Source of the DNA: Candidatus Dietzia intestinigallinarum
GTDB taxonomy: Bacteria > Actinomycetota > Actinomycetes > Mycobacteriales > Mycobacteriaceae
Direction: 5' to 3'
Length of the DNA stretch: 64,000 bases
NCBI GenBank assembly: GCA_019119875.1
Contig: DWWG01000217.1
Location: 25,904 to 89,903, forward strand
The notes under the pieces were generated by a model. That model was given only the letters and a program-made list of their open reading frames with translations, searched no databases and was not told the origin of the DNA. A program made the position numbers and the translations under genes. Positions 33,440 to 43,149 of this stretch are shown in pieces. The first letter of the stretch is position 1. Every line of letters begins with the position of its first letter.

Positions 33440-34546
33440 TCAGAGGACGCGCAGCCCGCGCTCGCCGTTGTTGAGATCCCGCCGGCCGTCCGCCGTCACC
33501 GCGACGATGTCCTCCAGTCGCGCGCCCCACCGGCCGTCGAGGTAGATCCCCGGTTCGACGGAGAACGTCATCCCCTCCGCCAGGACCGTCTCCGCGCCGG
33601 CGGTGACGAACGGCGGCTCGTGCAGACCGAGGCCGATCCCGTGGCCGGTGCGGTGGATGAACCGCTCCCCCAGTCCCGCGGCGGACAGTTGATCCCGGGC
33701 GGCGGCGTCGATCTCCCCGATCGCCACCCCGGGCCGTACGGCCTCACGTGCCAGCCGCTGTGCCTCCTGCAACACGGCGTACTCCTCGGCCACCCGGTCC
33801 GACGGCTCGCCCATCGAGTAGGTGCGCGTGCAGTCGGAGTGATAGCCGCTGGCCAGCGGCCCCCCGATGTCGACCACGACGATGTCGCCGTCCCGCACCA
33901 CCCGGTCGGAGACCCCGTGATGCGGATCGGCGCCGTGCGGACCGGAGCCGACGATCACGAACTCGGCGTGGGTGAGCCCCTCCGCCTCGATGGCAGCCGT
34001 GATGAGCGCACCGACCTCGGCCTCGGTCCGTCCCACCTGAAGGAACTCGTCCATCCGCGCGTGCACGGCATCGATGCGACGGGCGGCCTCGGCGAGCTCG
34101 TCCACCTCTCCGGGGGTCTTGACGGCCCGCACGTGATCGATCACGTCCGAGGCCAGGACCACCTCGCCGTCGACGACCAGTTGGAGCGGCACCAGGTGTA
34201 GCGCCGGCATGGCCGTCGACACGGCCACCCGACCGGACACCTTCCCGGCGACCAGTGCCACAGCATCGGTGCCGTCCGCCCACGGGAGCACGGTCGCGCC
34301 CACCAGGTCGGCGGCACCGCGCACCGTCTCGGTGAGCTCGAGGGAGGGCAGGACTAAAAGCGGCGTGTCACCGTCCGCGGGGATGATCAGTGCCGTCAGC
34401 CGCTCGTGGGAGTCCAGTCGCTGACCGGTCAGGTACGCCATGTCCTCGCCGGAGTAGACCACGACGTGGTCGATCCCACGCTGCTGTGCGCGGACACGGA
34501 TGGCGTTGAGGCGGTGTGGATGAAGGTCCGGTGCGTCGCTGGTCAT
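33440..34546 (-). CDS. pepE: M24-family Xaa-Pro dipeptidase
   Basis: 368-residue metallopeptidase of the pita-bread fold that cleaves Xaa-Pro dipeptides. It has a creatinase-like N-terminal domain (residues 1-130) and a catalytic domain with the five metal ligands in VVDIGGPLASGYHSDCTRTY (two Asp), GHGIGLGLHE (His), SVEPGIYLDG (Glu) and ARLED (Glu). Length and position match M. tuberculosis Rv2089c (PepE). The ATG at 34546 has TACTGT at -13 to -8 and no ribosome site, so it looks leaderless. It is divergent from the exonuclease gene. Confidence 0.93.
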   Translation of the reverse strand: MTSDAPDLHPHRLNAIRVRAQQRGIDHVVVYSGEDMAYLTGQRLDSHERLTALIIPADGDTPLLVLPSLELTETVRGAADLVGATVLPWADGTDAVALVAGKVSGRVAVSTAMPALHLVPLQLVVDGEVVLASDVIDHVRAVKTPGEVDELAEAARRIDAVHARMDEFLQVGRTEAEVGALITAAIEAEGLTHAEFVIVGSGPHGADPHHGVSDRVVRDGDIVVVDIGGPLASGYHSDCTRTYSMGEPSDRVAEEYAVLQEAQRLAREAVRPGVAIGEIDAAARDQLSAAGLGERFIHRTGHGIGLGLHEPPFVTAGAETVLAEGMTFSVEPGIYLDGRWGARLEDIVAVTADGRRDLNNGERGLRVL

Positions 34547-34553
34547 GACTCCC

Positions 34554-34559
34554 ACAGTA
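34554..34559 (-). promoter_or_regulatory. -10 element of the dipeptidase gene (leaderless)
   Basis: Minus-strand TACTGT ends 7 bp before the ATG at 34546. No Shine-Dalgarno sequence lies between. It is back-to-back with the plus-strand TAGCCT at 34595. Confidence 0.5.
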
Positions 34560-34594
34560 GGCCGACCGGCTCCCCGCCCGCCCCCGTCGGCGGT

Positions 34595-34600
34595 TAGCCT
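34595..34600 (+). promoter_or_regulatory. -10 element of the exonuclease gene
   Basis: TAGCCT lies at -12 to -7 relative to the GTG at 34607, the leaderless geometry. A second start, ATG 34637, has a strong GGAGG and would then use a 30-base leader. Confidence 0.5.
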
Positions 34601-34636
34601 GGCGGGGTGGTCCCGACCAGCTCTGCAGGAGGCGCG

Positions 34637-35566
34637 ATGTCCCAGGGTCCGTTGATGGTTCTCGACAGCGCCGGGCTGTGGTTCCGCGCGTTCCATTCCG
34701 TCCCGGAGAAGATCACCGGCCCCGACGGCTCCCCGGCCAACGCGGTCCGAGGCTTCTGCGACATGGTGGCGGTGCTCGTCGAGGAGTATTCGCCGAGCGG
34801 TCTGGTGGCCGCGCTGGATCGCCGGTGGCGGCCGGACTGGCGTGTGGAGTTGCTGCCGTCCTACAAGGCGCACCGTGTCGGTGACGACGGCGAGGAGGAC
34901 GCCCCCGCCACGTTGGCGCCGCAGGTCGATTCGATCCGCGACGTCCTCTCCGCGGCGGGCATCACGCAGGCGTGGGCGGAGGACGCGGAGGCCGACGACG
35001 TGCTGGCCGCGCTCGCCGTACGTGATCGCGAGGTGCTGGTCGTCACCGGCGATCGTGACCTGTTCCAGCTCGCGTCCCGGACCACCACCGTCATCTATGT
35101 GGGTGCGGGGATGAAGAAGCGGCTGGCGTACACCCCGGAGGTGGTGGCGGAGCGTTTCGACCTGCCGGCGACCGAGGACGCCCGGATCTACGCGGACTAC
35201 GCGGTGCTCGTGGGTGACGACTCGGACGGGCTGCCCGGTGTGGCCGGTGTCGGCGCCAAGACGGCGGCCGCCCTGCTGCGGGAGTACGGGGATCTCGACG
35301 GGATCCTGGCGGCTGCCTCGGACCCGGGGTCGGCGCTGACCGCACGCCAGCGCAGTGCGATCACTGCGGGTGCCGACTACCTCGCGGCCGCGCAAGGGGT
35401 CGTGCGGCTGGGCGGCCGGGCGTTCGAGCTCGAGTTCAGCGGCGATCTGGACGGCCGGCGCGGCCCGGTCGACCTCGCACGGCTCGAGGAGATCGGAGAG
35501 CGCACCGCCCAGTCCCGCGCGATCGGACGGCTCGTGGAGGCCACGTCGGGGCTCGCGCCCGCATAA
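34637..35566 (+). CDS. 5'-3' exonuclease (Pol I N-domain/FEN family)
   Basis: 309-residue structure-specific nuclease related to the 5'-nuclease domain of DNA polymerase I and to M. tuberculosis Rv2090; it removes flaps or RNA primers. Acidic metal ligands are in VLDSAGLWFRAFH, EDAEADDVLA, VTGDRDLFQL and GDDSDGLPGVAGVG, and the last one begins the helix-hairpin-helix. ATG 34637 is chosen for its GGAGG ribosome site. A GTG at 34607 in the same frame fits a leaderless start and would add 10 residues (MVPTSSAGGA). It converges with helY, 19 bp away. Confidence 0.92.
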   Translation: MSQGPLMVLDSAGLWFRAFHSVPEKITGPDGSPANAVRGFCDMVAVLVEEYSPSGLVAALDRRWRPDWRVELLPSYKAHRVGDDGEEDAPATLAPQVDSIRDVLSAAGITQAWAEDAEADDVLAALAVRDREVLVVTGDRDLFQLASRTTTVIYVGAGMKKRLAYTPEVVAERFDLPATEDARIYADYAVLVGDDSDGLPGVAGVGAKTAAALLREYGDLDGILAAASDPGSALTARQRSAITAGADYLAAAQGVVRLGGRAFELEFSGDLDGRRGPVDLARLEEIGERTAQSRAIGRLVEATSGLAPA

Positions 35567-35585
35567 CACTCCGGTCGGCGGCAGG

Positions 35586-38237
35586 TCAGACCATGTGGTC
35601 GAGGACCACCCCGCGTCGGAGTGACCCGACGGCCGACCGTGCGGTACGAGCGAGTTCCGGCTCGGCGACCTGGCCGATCTGCGCCAGCACGTCCACCACC
35701 AGCCGTGCGGACCGGACGAAGTCGCCGGCCGTCAGCTCGACGCCCTCCTGCCACGAGGCGACCAGGATCGACGACAGTGCGCCGCCGGACACCCAGTGAT
35801 GGAGGACCGGGGCGAGCCCGGCGTCCAGGTCCGGGGTGGTGGGCAGCCGGTGCGCGCGTTCGATCTCGGCGACATCCGAGGCGACGCGTCCGGTCTCCTC
35901 CAGGGCGTGGCGAAGCGTCTCGTCGGACGGCTCGCGGACGGCGGATTCGGTCCGCGGGTGCGCCACGATCGTGGCGATCACGGCGGCGAGACCGGCCGGA
36001 TCGAGCCCCCGCCAGACACCCCGCCGCAGACATTCGGACACGAAGAGGTCCTGCTCGGTGTGGACACCGCCCAGGAGGCGGCCGGCATCGGTGGCGCGCA
36101 GGGCGCCCTCGACCTCCTCGAGGTAGCCGAGCTGTTCGAGCAGGGTGACGATGCGACGGAAACGGCGGGCCAGTGAGTCCGAATCGGCGTCGACCTCGGC
36201 GTTCATCGAGGCGACGTCCGCGTCGGCCTTCGACCAGCGCTCGTGCAGGCGGGCGAGCTTGTCGATTCGCGGATCGTCGTGAAGCGGATGCCGACGGAGT
36301 TCGCGCCGGGCCGCCGCGATCCGCGGATCCTTACGCACCGGCCTGCCCCCGGAGTTCTTCATACGGGACCTGGCCTTGCCCCGCAGGCGCTCCATGCGCT
36401 GGACGAGCGCACGTTTGGCGCGGCCGTCGAGCTTGCGGCGACCTCCGGGCAGGTCCACGCGGCCCACCGGGATCGGCGGCGCCGCGAAGTCGTGTTGTCC
36501 CAGCCACCCGGTCCAGCCGGTGTCGGTCAGGCACAGCAGCGCCGGGTCGGATCGGATGTCGGTGCGTACCCGGAGGACGGTCGCGACCATCCCGAACCGC
36601 TTGCGGCCCACGGTGATCACCGAGCCGGCGGTCTGCTTGAGCATGGCCGACCGGACTGCGGACAGTCGGTCCTCGCGAGTATTCTTCTCGGCCTTGCGCT
36701 CGAGACGGCTCAGCTCCGCCCGCACGGCCATGTAGGCGTCGAGTTCCTCGTCACCCCCGGCCTCGAGCAGGGTCGCGCGCATGCGATCACGTTCGGCGGC
36801 GCGTCGCTCGATCGCCCGCGAGCGGGAGACCAGGGTTCTGTCGGTCTGGAACTGGGCGAACGAGCGGCCGATGAGCGAGGTGGCCTCGTCCACGCCGAGC
36901 TGCTCGACCAGGTTCACCGCCATCGAATAGTCCGGGGCGAACGCACTGTGCAGCGGGAAACGGGGCGTGTCCACGAGCGCGGACAGCGCCTCCAGGTCCA
37001 GATCGGGTTGGTCCAGGACGACCGCTGTGCCCTTCGTGTCGATACCGCGGCGGCCGGCCCGGCCGGTGATCTGCGAATACTCGGCCGAGGTGAGCATGGC
37101 GTGGGTGTCACCGTTGAACTTGGTGGTCTTCTCCAGAACGACCGCGCGAGCGGGCATGTGGATGCCCAGCGCGAGGGTCTCGGTGGCGAAGACCACCTTG
37201 ATCAGTCCGGCGGAGAACAGCTCCTCCACCACCGTGCGAAATAGCGGGAGCATGCCGGCGTGATGGGCCGCGATGCCGCTGATCAGGCCGGCTCGGAACG
37301 CGGAGTAGTCCAGGGCGTCGAGATCGTGCCGGGGAACCTGTGCGCAGGCGGAGTCCACGTGTGAGGCGATCCGTCTGGACTCCTCCCCCGTCGTGAGACG
37401 GAGTCGGGAGCGGCGCATCTGGGCCACCGCCCCGTCGCAACCGGCCCGGGAGAACACGAAGTAGATGGCGGGCAGGAGCCGTTCGTCGTCGAGTTTTTCG
37501 ATCACGTCCCGGCGGCGGGCCCACTGGGCGCGCGGTCGCGAGGCGACCCGCTCGTCGTGATAGCCGGCGCGGGTGCGTCGACGCTGGTCCGCCGCCGCTC
37601 GAACAGGGATCAGATCGCCGTCCGTGTAGAGCATGTGTGCCAGCGGCACGGGCCGGTGGTCGGAGAGCACGACCGCGGTGTCGCCCCGGATCTCGGTGAT
37701 CCAGTCGCCCAGCTCGTCGGTGTTGCTCAGGGTGGCCGACAGGCCGACGAGCCGGACCGCCGGGTCGAGCGTGAGGATGATCTCCTCCCACACGACCCCG
37801 CGGGAGCGGTCCCCCAGGTAGTGGATCTCGTCCATGACCACGCAGTCGAGATCATGAAGCGCCGACGAGCCGCTGTAGATCATGTTGCGCAGAACTTCGG
37901 TGGTCATCACCACGATGGGCGCGTCCGCGTCGATCGAGTGGTCGCCTGTGAGCAGGCCGACGTTCTCGGGACCGAACCGCTGGCGGAACTGGCGGAACTT
38001 CTGGTTGGACAGCGCCTTGACCGGCGTGGTGTAGAAGCAGCGTCCTCCACCGGCGAGCGCCCGGTACGCCGCGTACTCACCGACCAGGGTCTTGCCCGAT
38101 CCCGTCGGGGCGGAGACGAGCAGGTTCCGTCCGGCGTCCAGCGCGGCGAACGACTCGAGCTGGAACGGGTCCGGGGTGAAGCCCTCTCCGGACAGGAAGG
38201 ACTCCAGGAGCCCGGCGGCGTCAGGTGATGTCGTCAT
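35586..38237 (-). CDS. helY: Ski2-like DEAD/DEAH-box RNA/DNA helicase HelY
   Basis: 883-residue superfamily 2 helicase, close in length to mycobacterial HelY. Motif I is SAPTGSGKT (42-50), motif II MDEIHYLGD (DEIH form), motif III GLSATLSN, motif V VVFATETLALGIHMPAR and motif VI QITGRAGRRGID. The C-terminal third carries the Ski2/DSHCT region. ATG 38237 lies 17 bp inside the end of tatC; a longer upstream frame would overlap tatC fully and is rejected. It is the last gene of the pup-paf-tat-helY run, an order shared with M. tuberculosis. The cellular role is probably RNA processing or repair; no direct evidence is in the sequence. Confidence 0.93.
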   Translation of the reverse strand: MTTSPDAAGLLESFLSGEGFTPDPFQLESFAALDAGRNLLVSAPTGSGKTLVGEYAAYRALAGGGRCFYTTPVKALSNQKFRQFRQRFGPENVGLLTGDHSIDADAPIVVMTTEVLRNMIYSGSSALHDLDCVVMDEIHYLGDRSRGVVWEEIILTLDPAVRLVGLSATLSNTDELGDWITEIRGDTAVVLSDHRPVPLAHMLYTDGDLIPVRAAADQRRRTRAGYHDERVASRPRAQWARRRDVIEKLDDERLLPAIYFVFSRAGCDGAVAQMRRSRLRLTTGEESRRIASHVDSACAQVPRHDLDALDYSAFRAGLISGIAAHHAGMLPLFRTVVEELFSAGLIKVVFATETLALGIHMPARAVVLEKTTKFNGDTHAMLTSAEYSQITGRAGRRGIDTKGTAVVLDQPDLDLEALSALVDTPRFPLHSAFAPDYSMAVNLVEQLGVDEATSLIGRSFAQFQTDRTLVSRSRAIERRAAERDRMRATLLEAGGDEELDAYMAVRAELSRLERKAEKNTREDRLSAVRSAMLKQTAGSVITVGRKRFGMVATVLRVRTDIRSDPALLCLTDTGWTGWLGQHDFAAPPIPVGRVDLPGGRRKLDGRAKRALVQRMERLRGKARSRMKNSGGRPVRKDPRIAAARRELRRHPLHDDPRIDKLARLHERWSKADADVASMNAEVDADSDSLARRFRRIVTLLEQLGYLEEVEGALRATDAGRLLGGVHTEQDLFVSECLRRGVWRGLDPAGLAAVIATIVAHPRTESAVREPSDETLRHALEETGRVASDVAEIERAHRLPTTPDLDAGLAPVLHHWVSGGALSSILVASWQEGVELTAGDFVRSARLVVDVLAQIGQVAEPELARTARSAVGSLRRGVVLDHMV

Positions 38238-39291
38238 ACAGGGAGCCACCGGCGGGCGGGGCCTGCGGTGGTCGGGAGTTGGTGGCCGCGCCGGTGACGG
38301 GGGCGGGGGCGGCGACAGGGGCCGGACGGCCCGGGCGCGCGGACCCGTCGAGGCCCCCGGAGGAGTCGAGACCGCCGGGGGCCTCGACCGGAGACGCGGA
38401 ATCATCGTCCACGTCGAGCCAGTCGGCACGCGACTTCTTCTTGCGCTTGTCGTGGAAGCGCGCGAACTGGATCGACATCTCGACGAGAACGCAGACCGCG
38501 AGTGCGAGCGCGAGCATCGAGAACGGGTCCTGCCCGGGAGAGGCCACGGCTGCGAACACGAAGATGCCCATGATGATCCCTCGTCGGGATCTTCTGAGCA
38601 CCTCGTAGCGGAGTACACCGGCCACGTTGAGCATCGCGATCAGGAGCGGGATCTCGAAGCTCACCCCGAAGATGAGGATGAGCTGGATGAGGAAGGTGAA
38701 GTACTGGGTGCCGGACAGAGCCGTGGTCTGGACGTTGTCGCCGATCGAGAGGAGGAACTCGAGGGCGTGGACGATCACCACGTAGGCCAGGACGGCACCG
38801 CCGATGAACAGAAGTGCGGCGAGGACGGTGAACACGATCCCGTACCGCTTCTCGTTCTTGTGCAGCCCGGGGGTGATGAACGCCCACAACTGATACAGCC
38901 AGACGGGGCTGGAGAGCACGACACCCGCCGTCGCCGCCACCTTGAGACGGAGCATGAACTGCTCGAAGGGTCCGGTGGCCAGCAGCCGGCACTCGTCGCC
39001 GTCTCCGAGCTGGAGGCGGGCGCCGGGCGGGATGTCGCAGTACGGACCGGTGAGGATCTCGCCGAGCGACGGGACGCCGAAGAACCCGGATCCGTACCAC
39101 CAGAAGCCGAACCCCGTGAACACCACGATGGCGGCGACGGCGACGAGCAGCCGCCGGCGGAGCTCGTAGATGTGCTCGATGAGCGGCATCGTGCCATCCG
39201 GGTTGCGGGGCCTGCGGCGACGTCTGGACAGCGGGCGACCGGCGCCCCCCTTGCGGGAGGCGCCGGCGGCCGGCACACCGGGATCAGTCAT
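38221..39291 (-). CDS. tatC: Sec-independent translocase subunit TatC
   Basis: 356-residue membrane protein, the twin-arginine signal receptor of the Tat exporter. Six hydrophobic helices follow the conserved start MPLIEHIYELRRRLL (about residues 35-49). F-E-x-P consensus appears as FGVSFEIPLLIAMLNVAG. Residues from about 285 to the end form a long Pro/Ala/Gly-rich cytosolic tail, absent in E. coli TatC (258 residues). tatA is 12 bp upstream and helY overlaps the 3' end. Confidence 0.96.
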   Translation of the reverse strand: MTDPGVPAAGASRKGGAGRPLSRRRRRPRNPDGTMPLIEHIYELRRRLLVAVAAIVVFTGFGFWWYGSGFFGVPSLGEILTGPYCDIPPGARLQLGDGDECRLLATGPFEQFMLRLKVAATAGVVLSSPVWLYQLWAFITPGLHKNEKRYGIVFTVLAALLFIGGAVLAYVVIVHALEFLLSIGDNVQTTALSGTQYFTFLIQLILIFGVSFEIPLLIAMLNVAGVLRYEVLRRSRRGIIMGIFVFAAVASPGQDPFSMLALALAVCVLVEMSIQFARFHDKRKKKSRADWLDVDDDSASPVEAPGGLDSSGGLDGSARPGRPAPVAAPAPVTGAATNSRPPQAPPAGGSLYDDIT

Positions 39292-39303
39292 CGACGAATG
39301 TGC

Positions 39304-39672
39304 CTACTGCACCTGTCCGCCGTTGTACGGCGCTGTCGGATCGCCGTACTGCTGTCCCCGGGGCGGCTGCGCCTGTCCCGGCGCCGGATGAGGCTGCGGC
39401 TGTGCGACGGGCGGCTGCTGCGGGGCCGGCTGCTGGTACGGCTGCGCCTGCGGCTGTGCGTACCGGGTGGCATCCGGCTGTGCCTGGGTGATGGCCTGGG
39501 TCTGGTCCTGCTCGGCAGGTGTCCCGTCGTTCTGCATCTCCTTCATCTCGGACTTGAAGATGCGCATCGACCGACCGAGGCCACGCGCGGCGTCCGGGAG
39601 CTTCTTCGAACCGAACAGCAGGAGCACCACCGCGAGGACGATGAGCCAGTGCCAGATGCTCAACGCACCCAT
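39304..39672 (-). CDS. tatA: Twin-arginine translocase subunit TatA
   Basis: 122-residue pore-forming subunit. It has one N-terminal membrane helix ([20 protein letters not shown]), then the FG-containing hinge and amphipathic helix [18 protein letters not shown]. The last 65 residues are an unusually long low-complexity tail dominated by Gln and Pro with some Ala, longer and more Q/P-biased than in most TatA proteins (about 80-90 residues in total). It works with TatC encoded immediately downstream. ATG 39672 is preceded by GGAGG-like sequence. Confidence 0.95.
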   Translation of the reverse strand: MGALSIWHWLIVLAVVLLLFGSKKLPDAARGLGRSMRIFKSEMKEMQNDGTPAEQDQTQAITQAQPDATRYAQPQAQPYQQPAPQQPPVAQPQPHPAPGQAQPPRGQQYGDPTAPYNGGQVQ

Positions 39673-39780
39673 GTCAACCTCCGTTTGTCTGACAACGTTT
39701 CCATGCTAACGCATGCCGGCCGGCGACCCACACCGCCGCGACTGCGGTTAGCGCCTATGACCTGGGTGTTTACCGATATT

Positions 39781-40761
39781 TCACGTCGCGGTGGCCGACT
39801 GTTCTCCCCCGGCGGGGGCACCGCCTTCGGTGTAGACGGCCAGGCCCACCGCGGCGCGCCCGGCGATCTCCTCCGCGAGCTCCGGATCAGCAGGAGTCAC
39901 CACATCGGCGTGCCCCAGCAGGAAGCGTCGGAGCCACGCACGGTCGTGGTACGCGATCTCGACGTCCAGATCGCCGTCCGGTCGACGCTCGACGGAGTGG
40001 AAGGCGAACTCGTCGAGGAACCAGGCACCGGTCGCGGGGACGACGGCCTTCTCCAGCCGGAGCTCCCCCTCGCCGTCGTCGGACGGCTCCGGCCCCAGCG
40101 CACGGCGCGGCCCCATGTCCTCCACGCCGCTCATCCGATCGGTGCGGAACGTACGCCACTGGCCCGAACCGCGGTCCACCCCGTGGAGATAGGAACGGCC
40201 GTCGGCCACCGAGATCCGGGCGGGGTCGACCACCCGGATCGTGGAGGTGTCCGAACTCGCGGAGTGGTACACGAACCGCAGCGCGCGGCCCGTCCGCACG
40301 CTCGTCCGGACCACGTCGGCGTCGGAGTCCGGGCTCGCCGAGTCCGGGGCCGCCTCCGCGGGCACGGTCTCCGAGCCGGCGGCGGTCCGCAGGGTCGCCA
40401 GCAGATCCCGCAGTGCGGTCTGGTCCACCACCTCAGGCCGGTCGAGGAACACCGCCAGCCCGGTTTCGAGCGTCACCGCCTCCGCGGCGGTCAGACGCAC
40501 CGGACGGTCGATACCCGCGGTGAACGTCACCTCGACCAGCTCCGCGTCGTCCAGGTCCTCGGAGGAGAAGCCCAGGTCGATGAGATCGCCGGGGCCGTAG
40601 CCGGGCAGACCGCACGACCACAGCTGCCACAGTGCGGCACGAAGCTGCCTGTCGGTCAGCCCCAGGTCGCGGGCGGCGTCGGACACCCGGACGGCGCCGC
40701 GGCTGTGGAAATACGGCACCACGCTGAGAAGCGTGGCCAGGGGGACGGATCGGCGGGTCAT
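39781..40761 (-). CDS. pafC: WYL-domain transcription regulator PafC
   Basis: 326-residue protein: winged-helix N-terminus (about 1-70), PafC/WYL central domain, and WCX extension (about 240-310). With PafB it forms the activator of the LexA-independent DNA-damage response in mycobacteria. It starts with ATG 40761, overlapping the pafB stop by 4 bp (ATGA), so the two subunits are co-translated. Despite the name, the protein has no known direct part in pupylation. Confidence 0.92.
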   Translation of the reverse strand: MTRRSVPLATLLSVVPYFHSRGAVRVSDAARDLGLTDRQLRAALWQLWSCGLPGYGPGDLIDLGFSSEDLDDAELVEVTFTAGIDRPVRLTAAEAVTLETGLAVFLDRPEVVDQTALRDLLATLRTAAGSETVPAEAAPDSASPDSDADVVRTSVRTGRALRFVYHSASSDTSTIRVVDPARISVADGRSYLHGVDRGSGQWRTFRTDRMSGVEDMGPRRALGPEPSDDGEGELRLEKAVVPATGAWFLDEFAFHSVERRPDGDLDVEIAYHDRAWLRRFLLGHADVVTPADPELAEEIAGRAAVGLAVYTEGGAPAGGEQSATAT

Positions 40762-41726
40762 CGGACGGCCTCCTCCGCGGCGGTGAGGATCGACACGACC
40801 CGGACCCGCAGATCCGCCGGTCGCAGGGCCACGGCGTCGGCCCCCTGGGCGGCGACCAGCGAGGAGAGCTCGGCCAGGGGCGCGGTCACCTCGAGGTCTG
40901 ACCCGGCCCTGGCGAAGCGGCGGGCCGGCACCTCCGAGCCGGACATGGCCCGCAGTTCCGCGGCCCGCCCGTCGGCGACCCAGATCGTGGCGTGCACGAT
41001 CGGGTTGAGGCGCGCGACCGCGTCGTCGAGGAGGGCGAGCACCTCGTCGGTGGGCGGCACCGGGACGGACCGCCGGTCGCGCCCCACCCGGATGTCGGAC
41101 ATGCGGATGAGCCGGAACGTCCGGGGCTCCCCCCGGTCGAGGTCATGTCCCACCAGATACCAGTGACCGTGACGCGATCCCGTCCACCACGGTTCCACAC
41201 GTCGGGAGGTGGCCCGGCCGGCCCCTGCGGAGGTGTGCGAGAACAGCACCACGGATCCCTCGGCCACCGCCTCGGCGATCGCCGCCGCCGTCGCCAGTTC
41301 GGTCGGGTCCTCGACCGAGACCGTCGTGCCCACCTCACGGACCGGGTCGATCCCGGCGGCGGTGAGCTTGGCCAGGGCACCGCCGGCACGCGCGGCCCGC
41401 TCCCCCTCGCGCCAGACCTCCGCGGCCACCGCGAGGACACCGGCCTGTTCGGCGGTCAGTGTGATCTCGGGGAGTTCGTAGTCCTGCGCGGGAATGCGGT
41501 AGCCGGCCGGCGACCCCGGGGCGAGCGAGGGGCCCTGCTCGAGCGGCACGCCCGCGTCACGCAGTTCACGCTTGTCGCGCTCGAACATGCGCAGATAGGC
41601 GGATTCGCTCTCGCAGTCGTCGTAGCCCTGCACCATCCGCCGGATCTCCTCGGCGGACAGGAAGGCGTTGGTCGACCGGAGACAGATCACCAGGTTGACC
41701 AGTCGCTGAGACTTCGAGGTGGACAC
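40758..41726 (-). CDS. pafB: WYL-domain transcription regulator PafB
   Basis: 322-residue partner of PafC with an N-terminal helix-turn-helix (SKSQRLVNLVICLRSTNAFLS), a WYL domain (about 140-230; GSRHGHWYLVGHDLDRGEPR, FRLIRMSDI) and a C-terminal WCX domain. The start is taken as GTG 41726, 11 bp after the pafA stop; its ribosome site is weak, suggesting re-initiation after pafA. A longer open frame upstream is antisense-free but overlaps pafA in another frame and is rejected. Confidence 0.9.
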   Translation of the reverse strand: MSTSKSQRLVNLVICLRSTNAFLSAEEIRRMVQGYDDCESESAYLRMFERDKRELRDAGVPLEQGPSLAPGSPAGYRIPAQDYELPEITLTAEQAGVLAVAAEVWREGERAARAGGALAKLTAAGIDPVREVGTTVSVEDPTELATAAAIAEAVAEGSVVLFSHTSAGAGRATSRRVEPWWTGSRHGHWYLVGHDLDRGEPRTFRLIRMSDIRVGRDRRSVPVPPTDEVLALLDDAVARLNPIVHATIWVADGRAAELRAMSGSEVPARRFARAGSDLEVTAPLAELSSLVAAQGADAVALRPADLRVRVVSILTAAEEAVR

Positions 41727-41737
41727 GTGAAGGAACG

Positions 41738-43144
41738 CTATCGTCCGAGTGCGGCGATCAGGTCGTCGACACGCGGGTCCTCGTTGGCGAACGGGTCCGT
41801 CAGGGACACGGTGGGCAGGGTGCCGTCCATGACCTTGAGGTGTACCCAGTCCACGGTGTGGCCCCGACCGGCCGCACGCGCGGCGGTGATGAACCGGCCG
41901 CGCAGCGCGGCGCGGGTGGACTCCGGCGCGACCGCGCGGGCGTGTTCCACCGCGGAGTCGTCGACGACCCTGGAGACCAGGCCGCGCCGTTCCAGGACCG
42001 AGTGCAGGCCACGGCCCGGCCGGATGTCGTGGTAGGTCAGGTCGATCTGCGCGAGCCGGGGGTGGTCCAGGTCGACGCCGGTCTTGTCCTGCACGCGACG
42101 GATGAGTCGGAGCTTGGCGGCCCAGTCCACGTCGCCGGCGATCGAGTCGTGATCGCCGGACTCGACGGCGTCGAGGACGCGTTCCCACAGTGCGACGCAG
42201 TCGGTCACCACGTCCCTGTCGTCGCGTTCCCAGCCGCCGCTGTCGAGGTACCGCTGCACGGCGGCCAGGAACTCCCGCTGGATGTCCAGTGCGCTCATGG
42301 TGGTGCGGTCGGTCATCGTCACGGGTCGGGTGCCGGTGAGGTCGCGGCTGATCTCGCGGATCGCGCGGACGGGATGCGACACGGCCATGGGGCGCAGTTC
42401 GACGCCGGCCTCGAGCATCTCCAGGACGAGGCGGGTACTGGCGACCTTGAGCAGCGTGCTGGTCTCGATCATGTTGGAGTCGCCCACGATCACGTGCATG
42501 CGCCGGAAGCGGGCGGAGTCGGCGTGCGGCTCGTCCCGGGTGTTGATGAGCGGTCGCGACCGGGTGGTGGCCGAGGAGACGCCGTCCCACATGTGCTCGG
42601 CGCGCTGCGAGAAGCAGTAGGTGGGCCCCGGGGTCTCGCCCAGCCCGACCCCGGCGGGCGTACCGGGCAGGATCTTGCCGGCCCCGCAGATGAGCTGCCG
42701 ACTCACCAGGAACGGCAGCAGCGCGGTGCCGATACTGCGGACCTGGGTGGCGCGGTCGAGGAGGTAGTTCTCGTGGCAGCCGTAGGAGTTGCCCACCGAG
42801 TCGGTGTTGTTCTTGAACAGGTAGACCTTCGCGTCGACCCCCTCGGCCGCGAGCGCCTGCTCCGCCCGCAGGCCGAGGTCGTCGACGATCCGCTCCCCCG
42901 CCCGGTCGTGGGCGACGAGCTGTCGCAGGCCGTCGCACTCGGCGGTGGCGTACTCGGGGTGCGAGCCCACGTCGAGGTACAGCCGTGAGCCGTTCTCGAG
43001 GAACACGTTGGAGCTGCGCCAGCGCTCCACGACGGGGCGGAAGAGGTACCGCGCGATCTCGTCGGCACCGAGCGTTCGGGAGCCCCCGGCTCCTGTGCTG
43101 GTGACCCCGAACTCGGTCTCGATCCCGACGATGCGACGGATCAT
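41738..43144 (-). CDS. pafA: Pup-protein ligase PafA
   Basis: 468-residue carboxylate-amine ligase (glutamine-synthetase fold) that joins the C-terminal glutamate of Pup to lysines of target proteins. The ATP/Mg-binding start GIETEFG is at residues 7-13; [24 protein letters not shown] and the following GAGKI segment are conserved, as is the C-terminal [20 protein letters not shown]. The start codon is 5 bp after the pup stop. In mycobacteria prcB and prcA lie between pup and pafA; here there is no room for them. Confidence 0.96.
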   Translation of the reverse strand: MIRRIVGIETEFGVTSTGAGGSRTLGADEIARYLFRPVVERWRSSNVFLENGSRLYLDVGSHPEYATAECDGLRQLVAHDRAGERIVDDLGLRAEQALAAEGVDAKVYLFKNNTDSVGNSYGCHENYLLDRATQVRSIGTALLPFLVSRQLICGAGKILPGTPAGVGLGETPGPTYCFSQRAEHMWDGVSSATTRSRPLINTRDEPHADSARFRRMHVIVGDSNMIETSTLLKVASTRLVLEMLEAGVELRPMAVSHPVRAIREISRDLTGTRPVTMTDRTTMSALDIQREFLAAVQRYLDSGGWERDDRDVVTDCVALWERVLDAVESGDHDSIAGDVDWAAKLRLIRRVQDKTGVDLDHPRLAQIDLTYHDIRPGRGLHSVLERRGLVSRVVDDSAVEHARAVAPESTRAALRGRFITAARAAGRGHTVDWVHLKVMDGTLPTVSLTDPFANEDPRVDDLIAALGR

Positions 43145-43149
43145 GGGCT

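Noticed and set aside
38092..41166. 1024-codon plus-strand open frame across tatC, tatA, pafC and pafB
   Set aside because: It runs antisense through four well-supported genes and shows no family motif.
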